From Hymenoscyphus infarciens (Eukaryota; Ascomycota; Leotiomycetes; Helotiales; Helotiaceae), in NCBI GenBank assembly GCA_001414345.1, contig LLCB01000336.1, positions 1 to 64,000 of the forward strand: a stretch of 64,000 nucleotides of DNA. Direction: 5' to 3'. The notes under the pieces are model-generated. The model made no database searches. It was given only the letters and a program-made list of their open reading frames with translations, and was not told where the DNA came from. The translations under genes were made by a program, and so were the position numbers. Each line of letters starts with the position of its first letter. Position 1 is the first letter of the stretch. Of the stretch, positions 11,641-23,143 are shown one piece after another.

Positions 11641-13690
11641 CTATATTAGAATCTATATAAAACGGACACCGCGACGTGACTAGAGTCTATACGAGAATAC
11701 TAAAGTTTAGTTCTAGTTCTAGTTCTAGTTCTAACTTCTAACTTCTTTACTTATAACTTTACTTATAATACGTCTACGATACTACTACTAGTACTAGACC
11801 TACTTTATTTTCTTTTTATATAAGTCCTTATATAAACGATATATAAAGAGGTTCTAGAATCTCTAGTTAAAGCGTTATAATAGTACGAATCGTATACTAC
11901 TATAAAAGAGATATATTAACGTACGTTTAATAGAATAATATAGACTATTTATAAACTTAATATAAAAGTAAAGAATAAATTAGCTTCTCTCTTAAAGAGA
12001 GATAGAGTATATATATAGAAGTTTAGATAATATAAAAAGTAAGCTAGTTATAATAGCTAGCTATTTATAATTACTAAGATTAAGTAATAGTTAAGCTTTA
12101 AAATATTATTATTATCTATATTAGAATAGGTTTAGTCTTAAAATCTTTTATTATTCTCTAAACCTTCGTTTATATTATCTAAATAATTATATATATATAT
12201 ATATATATAAATATATTCTATCTCTTTTTTAAAAGAGACTAATTTATTCTTTTTCTAAGTATTAAGTCTAGTAATAGTAAACGTTATTCTAGTCTACGCA
12301 CGTCTATATATATCTTTAATAGTAGTATATAATTCGTATATTTAAACTAGTTAAGTTTATAATTTAATATTAGATAATACTATTATTTAGTTAGAGATAA
12401 AATAGATAGTATTTTAAGTTATTAGTTATATTTAGTAATAATATTAATATATATTTCTTTGAAATAGCTAGAAAATAGCTTTAGTACTTATAGAAAAAGA
12501 CTAGACTAAAGTTATATTTCTATTTTAAGATATATATATCTATTAAAAGAGACTTTAATATCTTTTATATTTTAATCTATCTACTATAGTATATATCTAC
12601 TTTAATAGTTTACTGAAAATAACTTATTTTCTAAGATAATTACTATATAATACTAGAAATAGAGAGATAATAGTTAGCTAGCTAGCTAGTTTTTATAAAG
12701 TGATTTATAATATTTAAATATTCTTTATATTTAATTTTTATATAAAATACTTCTAAGCTTATAAAGACTTAATAATATAAATAAGAAAAGCGAGTTTTAA
12801 ATATAAACTTCTTTAAATAAATAGTAGATAACTTTTACTAGTATATTAATTTTCACGAGTAGAAATATTTTTAAAATTTAAATATCTCTTTTTCTAGAAT
12901 TAAATACTTATATTCTTATAACTTCTAGATAATATATTTACTAGACTTATAAGTTCTTTAAAGTATTTATAGAGAAGCTATAAGATTATCTCTAAACTAA
13001 GAATTAGTATATATAAGATAGAAACTAGCTAATACTATAACTTAGATTTTATTACTATTCTTAGTTTTATAATTAATATAAGAAATAATTAGATTAGAGT
13101 CGATTAATAATCTATAATTATTCTAATTATAGATTAATAAGATTCTAATAGTTAATTAGGTTAACTAAAAGTTATTAATTAGATAATTAATTAATTAATT
13201 AGATTAGTATAGCAAGTGACCGGTCCGGGGGTATTAGAGGCCGAGCTAAGACTCGGAGTAGCGTCGGAGTAGCGTTGTTATACTACTAAGAGCTTAAGCG
13301 AGACTTTCTAAGTAGTCTTTTTATAACGTAACTTCTTTATTTTAAGTCTTAATAACTTAGCTATTAATTACTTAGTAATAAATATATATTAATAATATAT
13401 TTAATTACTAAATTTTAGCTTTATAAGCTTTATATATACTCTATACTATATACTATATATAGTATATTACTTACTAGTATATTAATTAATTAATTAATTT
13501 ATAATTGAAATAGATTAATTACTCTAATCTAATTAATCAGTTAATCTGTTATTAATCTGATTAAGAACTTTGGATTAATTTATGCTTTTACTATTTATAG
13601 TTATTTATAACGTTAAATAATTAAGATATTATAAGAAAATAGAGATAATTTAACTGTTTTTCTTTTCAAAGTTATAGTAGAAAGACTCTT
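11641..13690. other. AT-rich RIP block without genes
   Basis: No open frames. Contains an apparent reverse-strand LTR fragment (see 11,874-11,960), a TA microsatellite near 12,190-12,210 and several short palindromes built on TTAATTAATTAA near 13,180-13,200 and 13,480-13,500. A less AT-rich patch at 13,210-13,275 (AAGTGACCGGTCCGGGGG) may be an old transposon end. Composition switches to normal at about 13,690. Confidence 0.6.
11874..11960 (-). repeat. Diverged reverse-strand LTR fragment of the 310-bp LTR family
   Basis: TTATAATAGTACGAATCGTATACTACTATAAAAGAGATATATTAACGTACG and its continuation correspond, position by position with transitions and small indels, to the reverse complement of the 3' end of the LTR at 5,407-5,716 (the ATACTATAAGAGAAGAGATATATAAGAGTACG region). 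Only this end is clear; the remainder is too degraded. Confidence 0.5.
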
Positions 13691-14277
13691 TTCTGTGACT
13701 TGTGACCAATTCACACGTACTTTATTTCGTTATCATTCTCATGTAAAAGTCTTGCTTGATTTGGAAAAGCTAGGGCAGGGGTGTGGATTTTGGTACCTGT
13801 CACGTGACATCGCCTGTTTGATTATCGTTTTGAAACAGCCTAATAAGTTTGCAATTTTTTTTCTTTACCAGACGTGATATGTTTTCTATCATAGCATTCA
13901 TCGCTTTTCAGCTAATTCCAGTCATATACCTATAGTACAAAGACTTCAAGAAACAGTGTTCCAGTAGCGTGATGTCAAACGTTATTCACAACAGAAAACC
14001 AACTTCTGGTGAGTAGTAGTTAGTATTACAGTTAATGAGTAACGATTGGTCCAAAATACAGTTCTTTGCGTTTCGATTCACATGACCCATAATTTCTGGC
14101 ATTAATCACAGCTTCTTTTGCAATCTGCGAATCCTTGCAATACCTTTTAAACTATAAATTGCAACTTCTTTCCCCTCTTGTTCTTTCTCAGAAAACACCA
14201 CGAAACTCTCTGAAATCGAAACTCCAAACCGCTCAACCAAAACGAACAGTACACCATTCATGAATTAAGCTATAACA
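13691..14277 (+). promoter_or_regulatory. Upstream region of the SRR1-like gene
   Basis: Composition returns to normal here. A TTTTAAACTATAAATTGC TATA-like stretch near 14,146-14,163 lies about 120 bp before the start codon, followed by a pyrimidine-rich tract (CTTCTTTCCCCTCTTGTTCTTTCTC, split here only by position 14,165-14,190), typical of fungal core promoters. I see no gene; a 60-codon open frame at 13,695-13,877 has no supporting features. Confidence 0.4.
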
Positions 14278-15595
14278 ATGGCTTCCCAAGAGAACAACAT
14301 CATTGAAAAACCACTCAAGTGGGAAACACTTAGCTCGAAAACCAAAGCAGAGAGGAAAACACTTATCAACCAACGAGTAAGATTTTTCCTGCAAGTTAAC
14401 CCCAGTTACCCAGAAGTCAGCAAGACATGTGTCCAAGCCATCGAAGAAAAAAGAAATAAACGCCAAGTAGGGTTCACCGAAGAGGAGATCGAGGGGGTGG
14501 AGATATTAGGGGACCCGAGAGAGTAAGCTTGTGTCCTGTTTCTCCACTTCAAAAAAACCTTGCTTACATTTTGTAGAAAGTTAGGACGCATATTTCCAGT
14601 TGATAAGACCGAGCTAGCTCTACAGGCCCGAAAAGAAAAAGCGAGATATTTCTCTGAGAATGAGAACGAGGGCTTGATGAACGAGTTAGATTCTGAGAAA
14701 ACTATGAAAAAATTCCGGGAAGAGAAACAAAGGAGATACGGGGAGATAGTAGGCCAAGTTGTTAAATTCTCTACGTGGAGACTTGAAACAGAGCAAGCTT
14801 TGTTCGAAGAAAGCGGACTTTGTAACAAGCTGAAAGCCCTTATCGAGGAGTTTTTCAAGTTCATACCCCAAGTCGACAAAATTGTGGCCTTGGGTGGAGG
14901 TGCACTCAACCCTGGAGCCCCTTACTGGGACATTACACAAGACACGACTGCTCCGGGCCGCGCACAGCGGATTCAACATGTATCTTTATTGATATTCAAA
15001 AAGTCGTTGGCGAAGTTGAACAGCGGAACCCAAGTCCTGGTCTATATTCAAGACCCTGCCTATTTGGATATAGACGAAAAAGTTGCAGAGCGCAAAAGCA
15101 TGACGGTGTGCAAATGCGGGCCCCATGAACAAGAAGGGTGGGCTCACATTGATGAATCGACTTTCCTTGTCGACTTTCAAACATCATTTCCTATCCATCA
15201 GCTCGTGTTTGAAATCGCTCGGCCTGCTGCTATTTTCACCTTCATTCCAATCACTGAAGAAAGGTTTACACCAAATGTGGCGTTCTCTGCTGTTGTAGAA
15301 AAGAATGATGTGAAGGTCGGAATTCCAGGGGTTGGTTGGTACGTTACGCCTATCTCTCTGTTTGAGCATTTAAAACTGCATTTAAAGAGCCTAACTAATT
15401 ATTCTTAGCTCTGATTATAGATTCGAGGATTTTAAGAACGATTACGACCATTACCAAGTAGATTTGACAGACTTAGAGGTTGGTTCCAAAGGTGATCTTG
15501 AAATGAGAACGGATGGATATTCCGGGAAAACCTACATTGGCCAACAACCTATGCTTTACATTCGAAAACCCCATGTGGTTTCAAAGGAGCTATGA
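14278..15595 (+). CDS. SRR1-like domain protein (three exons)
   Basis: I assemble exons 14,278-14,522, 14,577-15,338 and 15,409-15,595, giving 397 residues. Intron 1 (54 nt) runs GTAAGC...TTTTGTAG and intron 2 (70 nt) runs GTACGT...CTAAC...TTCTTAG; both keep the reading frame exactly. The N-terminal 120 residues are charged and helical. From about residue 195 the order is K-I-V-A-L-G-G-G, then R-I-Q-H-V-S-L-L, then Y-I-Q-D-P-A-Y-L, then L-V-D-F-Q and I-A-R-P-A-A. This matches the SRR1-like domain, first described in plant and animal SRR1 proteins linked to circadian and haem-related regulation; its biochemical role in fungi is not established. The gene sits at the edge of the RIP block and a Tc1/mariner element starts 146 bp after its stop. 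Confidence in the domain is fairly high, in exact exon ends good. Confidence 0.8.
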
Positions 15596-15740
15596 GGCAG
15601 ACGACCCAGACTGTTTTACTGTCTTGCTTTCAGCTAATAATTTCTTTTCTTAAGCGCTGAATTTCTGCAAAATAGCAGTCACCTTGTTTTAATAGTTTCG
15701 CACACACATGGCCTTCAATAAAGTCTCAATTAGCAAGCTA

Positions 15741-17074
15741 AGAGTTGGGGCCACAGCTCGTGGGCCCCCTAAGCGAACCCTACCAAATTGACACTTATTA
15801 CTTAAAAATCTATTATAAATCTAAATTCAAGTCTTTTGCCTTAAAATTTATATATATTATTAATAAATAGTAGCTAATCCTTTTACTTTAATAACATCCT
15901 CTAATTTATAAGTTAATTACTTAATATATTGTCTATAATTACGTAGATCTACTAAATCCTAAAGCCTTTAAATCTCCTTAACTAGTCTAGCCTTAGAAGT
16001 TAGTATAAAGGGCAACTTCTTAAACTCTTCTTTCATCTACTACTAGACCTTTTCTATTATATTTAAATTAGGCGAAGAAGGAGGCTAATTAAAGCTATGA
16101 ATGTTATATTCGAGCTTAGCTAAACGAGTATATCTCTTATATACCTTTAAGCTATCTTTTATAAAGATATAATCGGTGCTAAGCTTATTAAATAGAGGGA
16201 AGATAACTGGCTTAAGAACTTAGTCTTTATAAGCTCGAGAATTAACCTCTTTATATCCTAGTTCCTTCTCTAAAAAGATAAGAGGGGATTTATAATCCTA
16301 ACTAATCGCGCTCTAAATTATAACCGATACCCTCCCTAACTAATATGTCGACCGAATATAGTCTAGACACCTCTTCTCGTCTATATACTATGTTATCTAA
16401 ACCCTCTTACTCTTTCTAAGCTTAAATATATACTCGTCTAACTATATAACCTTTCTCTAGTCCCTCTTTTATCTATAAGTAGCTATCTAATCTAATATCC
16501 TCTACTAGTGGTATAATAATATAAAAGTAAGATGTTTCTTTACTTATATTCGACTAATAAAAGGTTAAGGATATATAATACATTATTAGTAGCTAGTATA
16601 GCGAAGTTCTTAGTAGATAGTATAAGGAGAAGCAGGTAAGTTAAGAGCGTTTTTAACTTATAAAAAAGACATCTAATAAGTAGTATAATTTTAAGATATA
16701 AACTAAAGAATTTAGTAGATATGTTATTTAGATAGTAATCTCTTTTAATATTACTTCTCTTTATAAGTTGTTCGACTTAAATCAGCCTTATAGATCCTTT
16801 ACACGGTGGATTTAGGTACCTCTAATTCTTTAAAGATAGCACTCTAGGATTTTCTATCTACTTAGGCTTAGTATACTCTAGCGCGCTTCGGTATAGGCTA
16901 ATTCTAGCTAGGCTCGTGTATATAAGAGGGAGAGAGTATTCGGTCTACCATCTTTAATTTAAAGAGTTTTAGTTAAAAGGTTAAATTATAGTAGGTTTTT
17001 AAAAAGAGAGTGTCGGAAATTAAGATAGGGGGTCATCTCGCTTAGGGGGGCCCACTAGCTGTGGCCCCAACTCT
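15741..17074 (-). mobile_element. Tc1/mariner-type DNA transposon with TA target duplication
   Basis: The ends are inverted repeats of about 36 bp starting AGAGTTGGGGCCACAGCT (15,741 onward, and reverse complement ending at 17,074). TA flanks both ends (15,739-15,740 and 17,075-17,076). Total length is 1,334 bp, usual for fungal Tc1/mariner or Fot1-like elements with one transposase gene. The interior is AT-rich with many stops, so the copy is RIP-inactivated, whereas the flanks have normal composition. Confidence 0.88.
15830..16990 (-). pseudogene. Degraded DDE transposase of the Tc1/mariner element
   Basis: On the minus strand near 16,045-16,100 a frame reads P-P-S-S-P-N-L-N-I-I-E-K-V, the signature of the third catalytic block of Tc1/mariner transposases (usually W-P-P-x-S-P-D-L-N-P-I-E-x-x-W). 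The catalytic Asp of that block reads as Asn here. Stops interrupt all frames, so no functional protein is made. Confidence 0.7.
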
Positions 17075-17076
17075 TA

Positions 17077-17735
17077 TAAGATTTTCCCATTTTAACTTTA
17101 AAGTCAAAAAATTGATTACAGTTTTCTCAAATATTATATAAGCTAAAAATAATAAGTCTAAAATTTTACAGTGTCGCTTAAAATTTATCAAGTTCTGCTA
17201 ATACTCTATTCGTTATTTAAAACTTTTTATTTATAGTAATATTAAATATTCAATCAAGTAAACGAAGTGTAGAGATTTATGTTGTATTCGTCTATATATC
17301 CTATTCGAGAAAGCGAAAATAATTAGGTCAGAGAGTTGAGATGAGGTCTTTGTATTCTAAGATTTATATACTCCAATTCGCTTCTACTGCGTAAAGAATG
17401 GGGGGGGATCTCCTTCCCTATCGAGACCCCATCATAAGCAAAAGTCAAGGTTCTAGTTATTTGGTTGCTTGATACATAATTTCCTTTGAACACGATGATT
17501 GCTCATCTCAATTTCTAATCTTTTTTCTCGCCATCTAGACACTAGTCTCTCACTCCCCCTCCCTTCCTTTGTACAGTCATAATATCGTTGGAAAAGAAAA
17601 AACTCCAACCCGCTCTCCAACCATGCATATAATATACACCCTCTAACCAATCTACCTCCCCCGTCCTAAAATCAAACTTCTCCAATGCACAATCCATTTC
17701 CGCTTTCCAAAAATATACACCATCCAAAACACCAC
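17077..17735. other. Intergenic, no gene seen
   Basis: The region holds the 3' flank of the hydrolase gene (read leftward) and an AT-rich stretch at 17,090-17,250. A short G-run lies at 17,399-17,408. Small open frames at 17,453-17,727 overlap one another and carry no recognisable domain. Confidence 0.5.
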
Positions 17736-20477
17736 CTAACCATCAACCACCGCCCTCCCCTCACCCAACCCAATCCCCTTCCTCCTCCCCTTAACAACCG
17801 CCGTCAACGCCCGTCCAACCGCATTCAGATCCCCCAGCAGCGTAACATGTCCCCGATCACTACTAACTCGCCCCCCCCTCGCACACATGTACCCCTGCGG
17901 AAGCATCGCCTCCTTAGCAAGACACACCCCATCCCCACTGGCAAAAGCTAAATGATCATAAACATCCGAGCAAGCAATGCCATCGCGACCGTCAACCTTG
18001 GCTCCATAAACCGTCGGGATGCTCTTCCCGTAGATAAGAGCGAGGGGAGGGTAGGAATTAGAAGCCGAAAGCTCGGGTTTGAAGTAGAGCTCTTGTTTGA
18101 ATTTCTTGGTTTCCGAGAGGGTGCGCGCTAGGTAGGTGATGGCCTTTTCGCGGGGGATGGTGACGGTTGTGGAGATTGATTGGTTGATGTTTTGGCCTTT
18201 TGTGACGGGGTTGGTGGTGTTGCCCATTTGGGGGGCTAAGGTGCGGTCAGTTCCATTGTCGGCGCTGCGAAGGAAATCCGCAGCTTTGCTTGTTTTGGTG
18301 GGTGGTGAGTTATTCCCCGAGTCGACTGGGGACTTTTGAAAAGTCCCAATTGTTGGGCTCGAGGATCCTGAATTAAGCTTCTTCCCCGAGGTGGGGAGGC
18401 TTAGAAGACTGGATGACATGTTGATTAAGCCTCCTAAGCCACCCGAGGGTGGAGGATTCTTGGGTGGTAGCGGCGGATCGGTGCAAGGGGACCATCGATA
18501 TTTGATCCAATCCTCCAAGCTGAAGAAATCAACAGGATATCTCTCTTTGGTTTTCAGATCGATGAAGCACCCACCATCCTCAGGAAGGAGGAGGAAGCTC
18601 GTCCGCAAGGTGAAATTTACCTGAGCAGTCAAAACTCTACTGCTCAACAAAACGGCATCTCCATTTCTAAGAGGTCCCAGAATATTTACACAAGCTTGTG
18701 GAACACCAGCATATATAACACCCGAAAAAAGCTCGGGTCGATGGTTGACAACATGTCGTGTTATCAGACCCCCTAAGCTATGCGCAATGACCAAAGCTCC
18801 ACCTTGTGAAGCGCCCTCAATTGAAGGTCGATTGGAGGGTAGGCCTTCCAAGAATTTTGTCAGTTTGCGGCTCAAAAGATGCGGGGATAGTCGCCAATCA
18901 TAACCATAATCCCACACTCTCAATCTCCCGCTCCGAGCATTTTCGCATTCGCGAAGACGTTTGAAAAGTCGCTTTGATATATCGACAGGGCCGATATTTT
19001 GGAGCATACCCGAGGGGTATATCGTTTCCTCCATCCTTTCTTCGTCTCCTGGCTCAAGCCCGACTTCCAAATCTACCTTTCTTATGTTTAGTCCTACCTT
19101 GACTGGTACCCATACTTGTCGGTTGTTTTTGGTAGAGCGAAGAACCGACCCTCGATATCCGCCCATTATGACGATATCACCAGTCAATGAATCCAAGATA
19201 TCATCGAAAAAGTTTGTGGATTGGCCATCAGGCAAAGTCCTTCCACTTTCATTAGCTCGAGAGGATCCAGTAGTTCTATGCGGTACAGTAGAACTGGGAA
19301 GGGCCGAAGGTCTCTTTCTAGTTAGGTTACCTGGTAAAATATCTTGTCCTGTATCAGCCTCATTCCTCCATTTGGCAGGGATGTTGTTCGCAGTCAAAAA
19401 ATTCATGTTAAAACCAAAACTGGGTACGCGAGGCATACTTGGCATTGATGGCATAGATGGCATAGATTTTAAAGATGGCATGTTGGGAATTTGAGGCATT
19501 CTAAAACTGGACCTGTCTTGTAGCGAGTCCCTAATAGCTTTTGCTCGAGAATTGACTTGCTCCGTGTGCTTTTCGAATCTAGTGTCGTCTCCAAGCGACG
19601 AAGCTCTCGATAATGAGTGGTATAGTAGTGAGTTGTCGGAGGTAGAGCGTCTGACTGTTTTCGGACGTTGAGGTTGCGCAGGCGGTGCTTGTGGTTTTGA
19701 AGAAACAATCGATTGGTATGTCGGTCGTTGAGGGGAAGAGTCAGTCCTAAAAATGCTACTTGACGAGAACATTGTCGAGGAGCGATTAGAGCGTGAACCA
19801 GTAGATGGATTGGGTGATTTTTGCCCTGGCATGATACTAGTAGAGCCAAAATAGTTCCCCACTTGTGACATTGAAGGCAGGCCTTTGGGTAAGAATTTCT
19901 TGAGTGCTTCTGCTCCGCCTGAGCGGGACCTTGTTCTTTCTGAACTGAAAACACCAGCCAAGGGGGGTTGTGGAGGTACATCGAAAGGCTTTGGTCCGGC
20001 ATGCCATGGAGTTGGCATTGCTGTATTGTCCAGACTTGGTGACGGCGCGCTGGATAGTTTTGGTGGTTGTGTGGGAGGAATAGGCCTCTCGTTCTCCTCA
20101 GCCAGACGCAGCCCCTCCAAACGATGAAGCAATTCCAACCTTCCTTCCTCCAGGTGCTGTTCTTGGTCTTCAGCAGGTGGGGTGTCCGGATCACTGTCGA
20201 AATAACCTCCGCCCTCTATTTCTTCCATTGCAGCAGCTTTCTCGATCGCTGGGGTGTGAGAGGACTTCATCCTTGTTGCAACCTGACTGATGGAGAGCTC
20301 GATGAGAGACTCATCAGCTTCCTCTGGGCCATTCACGGCCATCTCATCAACGTCGGAATCGTCAATCGTGTTGGTATATTCGAAGTTCAACAAAGGCGCA
20401 TCGGGGGAAGGCATCGTCGCCATTTTGACCTCTCCAGAGCCCGCAGACTCTCTGGGCCCTATGAACAGGTTTGCCAT
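17736..20477 (-). CDS. Alpha/beta-hydrolase, LCAT/lipase-like, large fungal form
   Basis: A single open frame of 913 residues. The first 370 or so residues are low-complexity, rich in Ser, Pro and charge, with a short tandem of SMPSMPSMP near residues 335-350. The hydrolase core follows from about residue 425. G-D-I-V-I-M-G-G-Y-R-G-S is the first strand and oxyanion region. A-H-S-L-G-G near residue 572 is the nucleophile elbow with the catalytic Ser. D-Y-G-Y-D-W-R precedes it, as in lecithin:cholesterol acyltransferase-like enzymes. The C-terminal GDGVCLAKEA and DRGHVTLLGD stretches probably supply the Asp and His of the triad. Substrate is unknown; hydrolysis or transfer of a lipid acyl group is likely from the family. 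No signal peptide, so a cytosolic or membrane-associated protein is expected. The Met at 20,477 is the first in frame. Confidence 0.8.
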   Translation of the reverse strand: MANLFIGPRESAGSGEVKMATMPSPDAPLLNFEYTNTIDDSDVDEMAVNGPEEADESLIELSISQVATRMKSSHTPAIEKAAAMEEIEGGGYFDSDPDTPPAEDQEQHLEEGRLELLHRLEGLRLAEENERPIPPTQPPKLSSAPSPSLDNTAMPTPWHAGPKPFDVPPQPPLAGVFSSERTRSRSGGAEALKKFLPKGLPSMSQVGNYFGSTSIMPGQKSPNPSTGSRSNRSSTMFSSSSIFRTDSSPQRPTYQSIVSSKPQAPPAQPQRPKTVRRSTSDNSLLYHSLSRASSLGDDTRFEKHTEQVNSRAKAIRDSLQDRSSFRMPQIPNMPSLKSMPSMPSMPSMPRVPSFGFNMNFLTANNIPAKWRNEADTGQDILPGNLTRKRPSALPSSTVPHRTTGSSRANESGRTLPDGQSTNFFDDILDSLTGDIVIMGGYRGSVLRSTKNNRQVWVPVKVGLNIRKVDLEVGLEPGDEERMEETIYPSGMLQNIGPVDISKRLFKRLRECENARSGRLRVWDYGYDWRLSPHLLSRKLTKFLEGLPSNRPSIEGASQGGALVIAHSLGGLITRHVVNHRPELFSGVIYAGVPQACVNILGPLRNGDAVLLSSRVLTAQVNFTLRTSFLLLPEDGGCFIDLKTKERYPVDFFSLEDWIKYRWSPCTDPPLPPKNPPPSGGLGGLINMSSSLLSLPTSGKKLNSGSSSPTIGTFQKSPVDSGNNSPPTKTSKAADFLRSADNGTDRTLAPQMGNTTNPVTKGQNINQSISTTVTIPREKAITYLARTLSETKKFKQELYFKPELSASNSYPPLALIYGKSIPTVYGAKVDGRDGIACSDVYDHLAFASGDGVCLAKEAMLPQGYMCARGGRVSSDRGHVTLLGDLNAVGRALTAVVKGRRKGIGLGEGRAVVDG

Positions 20478-21196
20478 AGTTGGTTGGATCCAAATGGTTC
20501 GCTCGAGACGCCTGCGATGTGCGAGAATTGGAGAGGCTGAGCGCCGGAATGTACGGAATAAGCTGAGCAGAATACGGTTAGTTTGTTGTCGGGAAGAGTA
20601 TCATGGGATGGTTCCGCTTACCTTTCCGAATACTTCAGGGGCTGCTTTCAGCGATGCATCCTCATCCTCCACCAGGGGTTGTACACAATCCAATTGAGGC
20701 AAGTAGAGAGTTGTTGTGCCCACGATGTCGATGTTTCCATTGTTGCCGATGTTTTGACCGCATGCGCCCCCTGCAAGCGAATTTATTTCTTTGACGTCAG
20801 AGTGGCTTGCAGCTTAGCCACTGGGAGACAGACCTCATTTAGAGGCGAGGCACCTACGAATTGATACCCACTCTGGGTTGCTACCTATGTCTGCTGTCAA
20901 GAAACCAGGAGTTCCCCATTTTCCGCGCAATACCATGAGCCATGCAAGGCTGACAATGGGCAGCGAACGCCAAGTTATGGTCATTCTTTTAGTTCCAATC
21001 TTAACCTCATGGCCTGAGGCACGAAACAGCCTTAAGTGTCAGTTTATAAATGTCTGTACGAGTACTGTATCTCTATAATAAGGTTTGTAGAGATTCAAAT
21101 TGATCAGGGTATGCAATTAACTGAATTGTATATTGCAGTGGCTTTTTTGCTCCTTCTGGACATATGTTTGCCATGTAAACACAGTCTGCCTAAGGA
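20478..21196. other. Intergenic region with hydrolase promoter
   Basis: Upstream of the leftward hydrolase gene and downstream of the leftward BTB gene. Several overlapping open frames occur on the plus strand (20,290-20,864) but none shows a domain or sensible start context. I read them as antisense or UTR sequence. Confidence 0.5.
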
Positions 21197-22462
21197 TTAT
21201 TTATCGCCTCCGTCTGATCCTCCCTGTACATCTCCTCCATTTACTTCACTGGCCTTCTTCTCTCCTCCCTTCTTCTCTCCTCCCTTCCTCTCTCCTCCCT
21301 TCTTCTCTCCTCCCTTCTTCTCTCCTCTTCTCTTCTCTCCTCTCCTCTTCTCTCCTCTTCTCTTCTCTCCTCTTCTCTTCCCTCCTCCCTTCTTCCCCCC
21401 GCTCATTTTCTCTCCTCCCTTCACCTTTCCTCCATTCGTCTCTCCCCTGAATTTCTCGTACCCCAACCTTGGAACACCCTTAACGATATCCTCCAAAGAC
21501 CTCGTTTGAATCTTCTCCAGATACTTCCAATGGTTTAGGAAATGCTGGGGCTGTTCCTTGTTGGCTTTGTGCTCAAAAAGACCTCCCTCTAGCATTACTT
21601 CCGCCAGCAAATCATCTATTCCTTCTCCTCCAGTCTTTATGATCTCTCTCCATTGCATCTCGGACTCCTTCGGTTCTTCATCCCTCGTCAACGGTCCATC
21701 AGCAATCAGAGAATCTCGGATAAGAAGTCGCAATTTCGACCCAGGTACGGTAAGTTGATACATTTTGATGGCGTACTCTGGCGCAGGTCTTTCATACTGG
21801 TAGGCCCATAAGATCGCGTACATTGCCTCGTTTGCGAATCGTTGACTTCGGATCTTGTCTGCGAAAAGCCAAAGGTATTCCGGTCTGACTTCAGTCGAAA
21901 GTTGACCACCGTAACACCAAGCCACAAACGCAGAGACTTCATCGACCTCGTCTTCCTCAAACACAACCTCAGCTTTCTCTTTCCAATGCAAAGCAGCATC
22001 GAAGAATTCCGAATGGTAACACAAAAGTGCGCGGTGGCAGGTGAACTTCGTTTTCTCCGGGCCGACGATGATCGTTGCAATATCGCAAGGTTGAGATTGT
22101 AGCCTATTGATTCCCTTTAGTAAAATCCCTCATTCCAATAGAGGCCGATGTAGAACCCACAAAGTAGTTGTATCCTCAACATGGATCAATCTTCGCATTT
22201 CTTGCTCACACCTCCGACCCGTCTTGATATCATCCAGAGGCGCGCAGCTTGAGCATGCGCAACCTGGGCGATTTGTCTCAACGTCATGCTGCTCTTCACG
22301 GAAGGTAGTTTGCGTGGAAAGAAGGAATGCCTCCCAGCCTTCACCTTTCCTCGCCATTGCACCCACAAAGATCGAATCGCAGAAGGTAGATTTAGGATGG
22401 AATCTTTTGAATTTCTTCTTCGCTGCCTCAACAGAGGCAGCATCTGGTAGTGGGTATTTCAT
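21197..22462 (-). CDS. BTB/POZ domain protein with Lys/Gly/Glu repeat tail
   Basis: Two exons, 22,462-22,161 and 22,103-21,197, with a 57-nt intron (GTGGGT...ACTAA...AATAG), give 402 residues in one frame. The BTB fold begins just after the junction: D-I-A-T-I-I-V-G-P-E-K-T-K-F, then C-H-R-A-L-L-C-Y-H-S-E-F-F, then EVSAFVAWCYGGQL. These are hallmark blocks of fungal BTB proteins, usually adaptors or dimerisation modules whose partners are unknown. The first 100 residues have several Cys (CACSSC) and no recognised domain; if the first exon is wrong the protein starts elsewhere. The last 80 residues are repeats of KRRGE/KGGE type, encoded by a pyrimidine-rich tandem array at about 21,245-21,425. 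Function beyond protein binding cannot be stated. Confidence 0.75.
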
Positions 22463-23143
22463 TGTGTGATTTTGGTGTTGGAAGGTGGTTGGTTGTAGGT
22501 GGATTGGGAGGTTGCTAAGTTTCTTGTTTTGTTGAAGTTAAAGTACCGACAGAGCTTCACCTTTGCGGCCAATGAAATTTAACCACTCGCTTAGTTGTTG
22601 AAGACTTTTCCTGAAAGAGCTATGTTAAATTTCAGTGGCTGCTGTTGATTTCAGAAGGGACAAATCTAACCTTCAGTGTTTTATTTGAAGACGCAGAGCC
22701 TATGTAGGGCCTTCTTCCAAACTTCGTTTGAAGTAAACTCTAACCCCCTTTCAAGCTTACCATGGAGCACACAGATGTTACTAAGAAAGGGAAGCCTTGG
22801 GTCGGTTACTCAGAGAATCATCTAGACTAGAGGTTCAAGATAATCAATCACTTCGTTCCGCCATGGAATTTAAAGGGCTCGTCACGACTAGCTCTTACCC
22901 AAAATTCACTCCCTATAGCCGATGAATAAGTGAAGTTTAGGGATTGCTCACTCAACAACATCAATACTCATCAAATCTTGCGTGTTTATTCCCAACTGTA
23001 ATGCTTTGTGTGGTAATTAACTGGGGAACATAGATAGTTCTCTGGGACTGCTGTGCAACCAGTTCCCTTGTGTCTAGAACTTTTAGCTTTAACATAGCAT
23101 CAAAAAGGTTGAAACTCACTTGTCGTTTTTTAGTTCCATTTTC
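22463..23143. other. Intergenic, no gene seen
   Basis: Contains the upstream region of the BTB gene. No open frame of note on either strand and no repeat detected. Confidence 0.5.

Noticed and set aside
20067..20864. Plus-strand frames of 93-157 codons over the hydrolase 5' region
   Set aside because: They are antisense to the hydrolase coding and leader sequence and have no domains.
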